A DNA stretch of 24,887 nt from CAZTDU01 sp050248795. GTDB lineage: Bacteria > Pseudomonadota > Gammaproteobacteria > Burkholderiales > SG8-39. Below are positions 22,051 through 24,887 of the stretch, in pieces. Location: assembly GCA_050248795.1 (NCBI GenBank), contig JBFWRS010000046.1, forward strand, positions 1-24,887. The letters run 5' to 3'. The notes below the pieces were generated by a model. The model was not told the DNA's origin, ran no database searches, and saw only the letters and a list, made by a program, of their open reading frames with translations. Made by a program: the position numbers and the translations under genes. How positions within the stretch are numbered: the stretch's first letter is position 1; each line of letters begins with the position of its first letter.

Positions 22051-23416
22051 ACAGGTCCGCGACCGCGGCGCGCTGCGCCCGCAGCGCGTCGATGCGCGAC
22101 AGCTCGGCCGCCAGCAGGTTGCGCTCCGCATCGATGACCTCGAGCTGGCTGGCGAGCCCGTGTTTGAGCCGCAGTTGCGCCAGCCGCAGCGCCTCCGCCA
22201 GCGCACGCATGCGCGCACCTTCGGCGTCATAGGCTTCGCGCGAACGCGCCTGCGCGGCCAGCGCCTGGCGCACTTCACCGAACGCATTCCGGATCGCGCG
22301 CTGGTACTGCGCAAGCGCCTGGCGCTCGCGCGCCTCGGCCGCCTCGCGCTGCGCGTCCCGCCGCCCGCCGTCGAAGATCGGCTGCGCCACCGCGGCGGCG
22401 ATGCGCCATATCGTCGCCGGGCCGGAGAAAAGCTGCGACAGGGTCGCGCTCTCGGTGCCGACGAAGCCGGTCAGCGGAATTGACGGGAAGTACGCCAGGC
22501 GCGCCAGCTCGACGCGCGCATTCGCAGCAAGCAGCCGCTGCTCCGCCTCGACCAGGTCGGGGCGGCGCAGCAGCAGCTCGGAGGGCAATCCCGCCGGTAC
22601 CTGCAGCGCCGGCGGCGCGTCCGTGGCATCGGCGGCGCGCTGCACGCCCGACTCCATGATCGCCTTCGGGCTGCGCCCAAGCAGCACTGCGAGCACCGCC
22701 TCTTCGCGCTCGCGGTCGCGCTCGATCGGCGCCAGTTGCGCGCGCGCCGCCGCGGCCTCTGCTTCCAGCTGCCGCAGCTCGAACTCCGAGATCAGTCCCG
22801 CGTCGCTGCGCTTTTTCTGCAGCGCGAGCAGCTCCTCCCGCAACGCCAGCGCGCGGCGCGTGCTTGCCGCGCTCGCGTCCAGCGCGCGCAGCGCGGACCA
22901 TGATCTGGCGACATCCGCGACCAGCGCGATGCGCACGGTTTCGCGCGCGGCGGTGGTCGCAAGCAGGTCGGCACGCGCGGCTTCGCTCGCAGTGCGCAAG
23001 CGCCCCCACAGGTCCACCTCGTAGGCGACATCCAGCGTCAGCCGCGTGTTGTTGCGCTCTCGCTGTGCGCCGGGCGGCAACAGACCGGTGGCGGCGGATG
23101 AGCGGCTGCGATCGCGGCTGGCATTCGCGTCCAGCGTCGGCGCCTGCCCCGCCCCGGTCTCGCGCAGCAGCGCGCGCGCCTCGTCCACACGCGCCGCCGC
23201 GAGCGCGAGGTCGGCACTGCCCGCGATCGCCTCATCGACCAGCCGCTCGAGGGCGGCATCGCCATAGACCTGCCACCACCGCCCGTTGGTATACGCTGCC
23301 GGTGCGCTATCGCGCCAGGCCGCGGGCAATTCAACCGCGGGGCGCCGGTACTCGGGCGCCGGCGTGGCGCAGCCCGCCAGCAGGGCGGCCGCGACGAGGA
23401 TGGCGCGCCTATACAT
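22031..23416 (-). CDS. RND efflux outer-membrane lipoprotein, NodT/OprM family
   Basis: This 461-residue TolC-like outer-membrane factor has a lipoprotein signal with lipobox LLAGC (Cys16), so it should be acylated. Two repeated helical-hairpin halves are visible: VDLWGRLR near 135-142 marks the first beta/alpha boundary and AQPIFDGGRR near 345-354 the second. RRPDLVEAEQRLLAANARV is the classic NodT/OprM segment. Length is normal. It forms the trimeric exit duct for an inner-membrane RND pump. Its ATG overlaps the stop of the upstream permease gene by 8 bp (ATGTATAG), so the pump genes are translationally coupled. The periplasmic adaptor gene would be expected beyond the window edge. Confidence 0.95.
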   Translation of the reverse strand: MYRRAILVAAALLAGCATPAPEYRRPAVELPAAWRDSAPAAYTNGRWWQVYGDAALERLVDEAIAGSADLALAAARVDEARALLRETGAGQAPTLDANASRDRSRSSAATGLLPPGAQRERNNTRLTLDVAYEVDLWGRLRTASEAARADLLATTAARETVRIALVADVARSWSALRALDASAASTRRALALREELLALQKKRSDAGLISEFELRQLEAEAAAARAQLAPIERDREREEAVLAVLLGRSPKAIMESGVQRAADATDAPPALQVPAGLPSELLLRRPDLVEAEQRLLAANARVELARLAYFPSIPLTGFVGTESATLSQLFSGPATIWRIAAAVAQPIFDGGRRDAQREAAEARERQALAQYQRAIRNAFGEVRQALAAQARSREAYDAEGARMRALAEALRLAQLRLKHGLASQLEVIDAERNLLAAELSRIDALRAQRAAVADLFKALGG

Positions 23417-24887
23417 TGTCCGCTCCTGCCTGCCTGTGCCGCGCGATTTCCTCGCGCAGCTGCGCGGTCGAGCGCCGCTCCGACAGGCGCCGGTCGGTGA
23501 TCAGCCGGTAGAACAGCGGGACGAAGAAAATGGCGAGGAAGGTGGCCGCGATCATGCCTCCCATCACCCCGGTGCCGACCGACTGCCGCGCGCCCGCGCC
23601 GGCGCCCGTCGACAGCGCCAGCGGCAGCACGCCCAGTATGAACGCCAGCGAGGTCATGATGATCGGCCGGAAGCGCAGGCGGGCGCCCTCCAGCGCGGCG
23701 GCCGACGCCGACAGGCCCTCGCGATGCTTCATCACCGCGAACTCGACGATCAGGATGGCGTTCTTCGCCGCCAGCCCGAGCAGCGTCACCAGGCCGATCT
23801 GGAAGTAGACGTCATTGGTCATGCCGCGCAGCCACACCGCAGCGAGCGCGCCGAAGGTGCCGAACGGAAGCGCAAGCAGCACCGACAGCGGCAGCGACCA
23901 GCGCTCGTACTGCGCGGCGAGGATCAGGAACACCATCAGCACCGCCATTCCCAGCGCGAGGCCGGAGGTGCCGCTGGAGCGCTTTTCCTGGAACGAGGCG
24001 CCGCCCCAGTCGTAGCTGAAGTCCGCGGGCAGCACTTCGCGCGCGACGCGCTCCACCGCCTCTATCGCCTGTCCCGAGGAGACGCCCGGCGCGCCCTGCC
24101 CGAACAGCTTCACCGCCGGCAGGTTGTTGAAGCGGTCCAGCGCGTCCGGTCCGGCGGTGAAGCGCACCGTCGCCAGCGCCGAGACCGGCACCATGGCGCC
24201 GGTTTGCGAGCGCACGTAGAGCTCGCCGATGGAGTCCGGCCGCTTGCGGTAGGCGGGCTCCGCGGACATCAACACCTGCCAGGTACGGCCGTAGCGGTTG
24301 AAGTCGTTGACGTAGTACGTGCCGAGCGTCGCCGACAGGGTGGCGTAGAGCTCCCCCAGCGGCACGCCCAGCGCCTTCGCCTTGTCACGGTCCAGGTCCA
24401 CGTACAGCTGCGGCACGGTCGGGCGAAACAGGGTCTGCATGCCGCCCAGCAGCGGATCCTTTCCTGCCGCGGCCATGAACTGCTGGGACACCTCGGCCAG
24501 CCGCTTCGCGCCGCCCTCGCCGCGGTTCTGCAGGTAGAACTCGAACCCGCCCGCGGTGCCGAGCCCGAAGATCGGCGGCGGATTGAACGCGAGCACCAGG
24601 CCTTCCTTGATGTGCGCGGTGCGCCCGAACAGTTCACCGACCAGCTGCGACGCCTTGACGTCGCGCTCGTCCCAGTGCTTCTGCGTGACGAAGATCGTCG
24701 CCGCGTTGTTGCGGAAGCCGCCGCCGAGGAAATCGAAGCCGGTGAACGCGACCGCGTCCTCGTTGTTCGGGTTCGACTTGATGATCTCCAGCACCTCGGA
24801 GACGACCTTGTCCGTGCGCTGAAGCGTCGCGCCGTCCGGCAGGATCACCGCCGCGATGTAGAACCCCTGGTCCTCGTCCGGCACCAG
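23409..24887 (-). CDS. RND efflux permease, HAE1/AcrB family (3' part only)
   Basis: The open frame runs off the window, leaving the last 492 or so codons of an inner-membrane proton/drug antiporter of about 1040 residues. The first visible residues VPDEDQGFYIAAV follow the middle of AcrB-type pumps. The porter region includes FNPPPIFGLGTAGGFEFYLQNR, and the membrane half contains GLALGMAVLMVFLILAAQYERW, VTLLGLAAKNAILIVEFA and RFRPIIMTSLAFILGVLPL. The signature NAILIVEFA and TGVMGGM segments place it in the HAE1 hydrophobic/amphiphilic efflux group. The proton-relay aspartates of the first membrane half lie outside the window. The stop overlaps the start of the NodT-type gene. Confidence 0.95.
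   Translation of the reverse strand: MVPDEDQGFYIAAVILPDGATLQRTDKVVSEVLEIIKSNPNNEDAVAFTGFDFLGGGFRNNAATIFVTQKHWDERDVKASQLVGELFGRTAHIKEGLVLAFNPPPIFGLGTAGGFEFYLQNRGEGGAKRLAEVSQQFMAAAGKDPLLGGMQTLFRPTVPQLYVDLDRDKAKALGVPLGELYATLSATLGTYYVNDFNRYGRTWQVLMSAEPAYRKRPDSIGELYVRSQTGAMVPVSALATVRFTAGPDALDRFNNLPAVKLFGQGAPGVSSGQAIEAVERVAREVLPADFSYDWGGASFQEKRSSGTSGLALGMAVLMVFLILAAQYERWSLPLSVLLALPFGTFGALAAVWLRGMTNDVYFQIGLVTLLGLAAKNAILIVEFAVMKHREGLSASAAALEGARLRFRPIIMTSLAFILGVLPLALSTGAGAGARQSVGTGVMGGMIAATFLAIFFVPLFYRLITDRRLSERRSTAQLREEIARHRQAGADNV

Noticed and set aside
1..24887. Insertion sequence, prophage, CRISPR or defence-island content
   Set aside because: No transposase, integrase, direct-repeat array or defence-type gene is visible; nearly all of the sequence is accounted for by chromosomal-type genes.

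Overview
The window looks like a chromosomal segment of a high-GC betaproteobacterium, probably Burkholderiales or a close relative. The clues are the Bug/TctC-type periplasmic receptor, the tRNA-Ser(GGA) - 4.5S RNA - dnaX - ebfC - recR order, the VC_2705-type symporter with its DUF4212 partner, and a CrbS/CrbR-type acetate regulatory locus. Genes are tightly packed. I see no insertion sequence, integrase, CRISPR array or phage gene.

Layout on the minus strand, read from high to low coordinates between 9064 and 1: an exonuclease-CBS-DUF294 fusion, tRNA-Ser(GGA), the SRP RNA (ffs), dnaX, ebfC and recR. These are followed by four tightly coupled genes: a DsbA-fold/HCCA-isomerase-like enzyme, a fused TrpE-TrpG-like protein, a Bug/TctC solute receptor and a PchB-like AroQ chorismate mutase. 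Next comes initiator tRNA-fMet behind a consensus sigma-70 promoter, then a boxA and hairpin leader that looks like the start of an rRNA operon beyond the window edge. The four-gene group is the least explained part of the window. The TrpE-TrpG-like protein has lost both the catalytic Cys and His of its glutaminase domain and one of the usual Mg-binding glutamates of its chorismate domain. It sits beside a PchB-like enzyme and a periplasmic receptor, so its product is unlikely to be ordinary anthranilate for tryptophan.

The 9-18.6 kb section is an acetate/carboxylate uptake and sensing neighbourhood. It holds a small membrane protein, a sodium:solute symporter (VC_2705 type, with a perfect EF-hand loop) and DUF4212, closed by a strong intrinsic terminator. 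A divergent conserved-looking hypothetical gene follows. Then come a FixJ/CrbR-type regulator, a stand-alone receiver, a CrbS-type symporter-histidine kinase, a 65-residue membrane protein and acs (acetyl-CoA synthetase). In other proteobacteria CrbS/CrbR-type systems control acs, so the gene order suggests that acetate scavenging is regulated locally.

From 18.7 kb the plus strand carries a UPF0114 membrane protein, class I fumarase and an MFS permease. The end of the window holds the outer-membrane factor of an RND pump and the 3' part of its HAE1-family permease on the minus strand, cut by the window edge.
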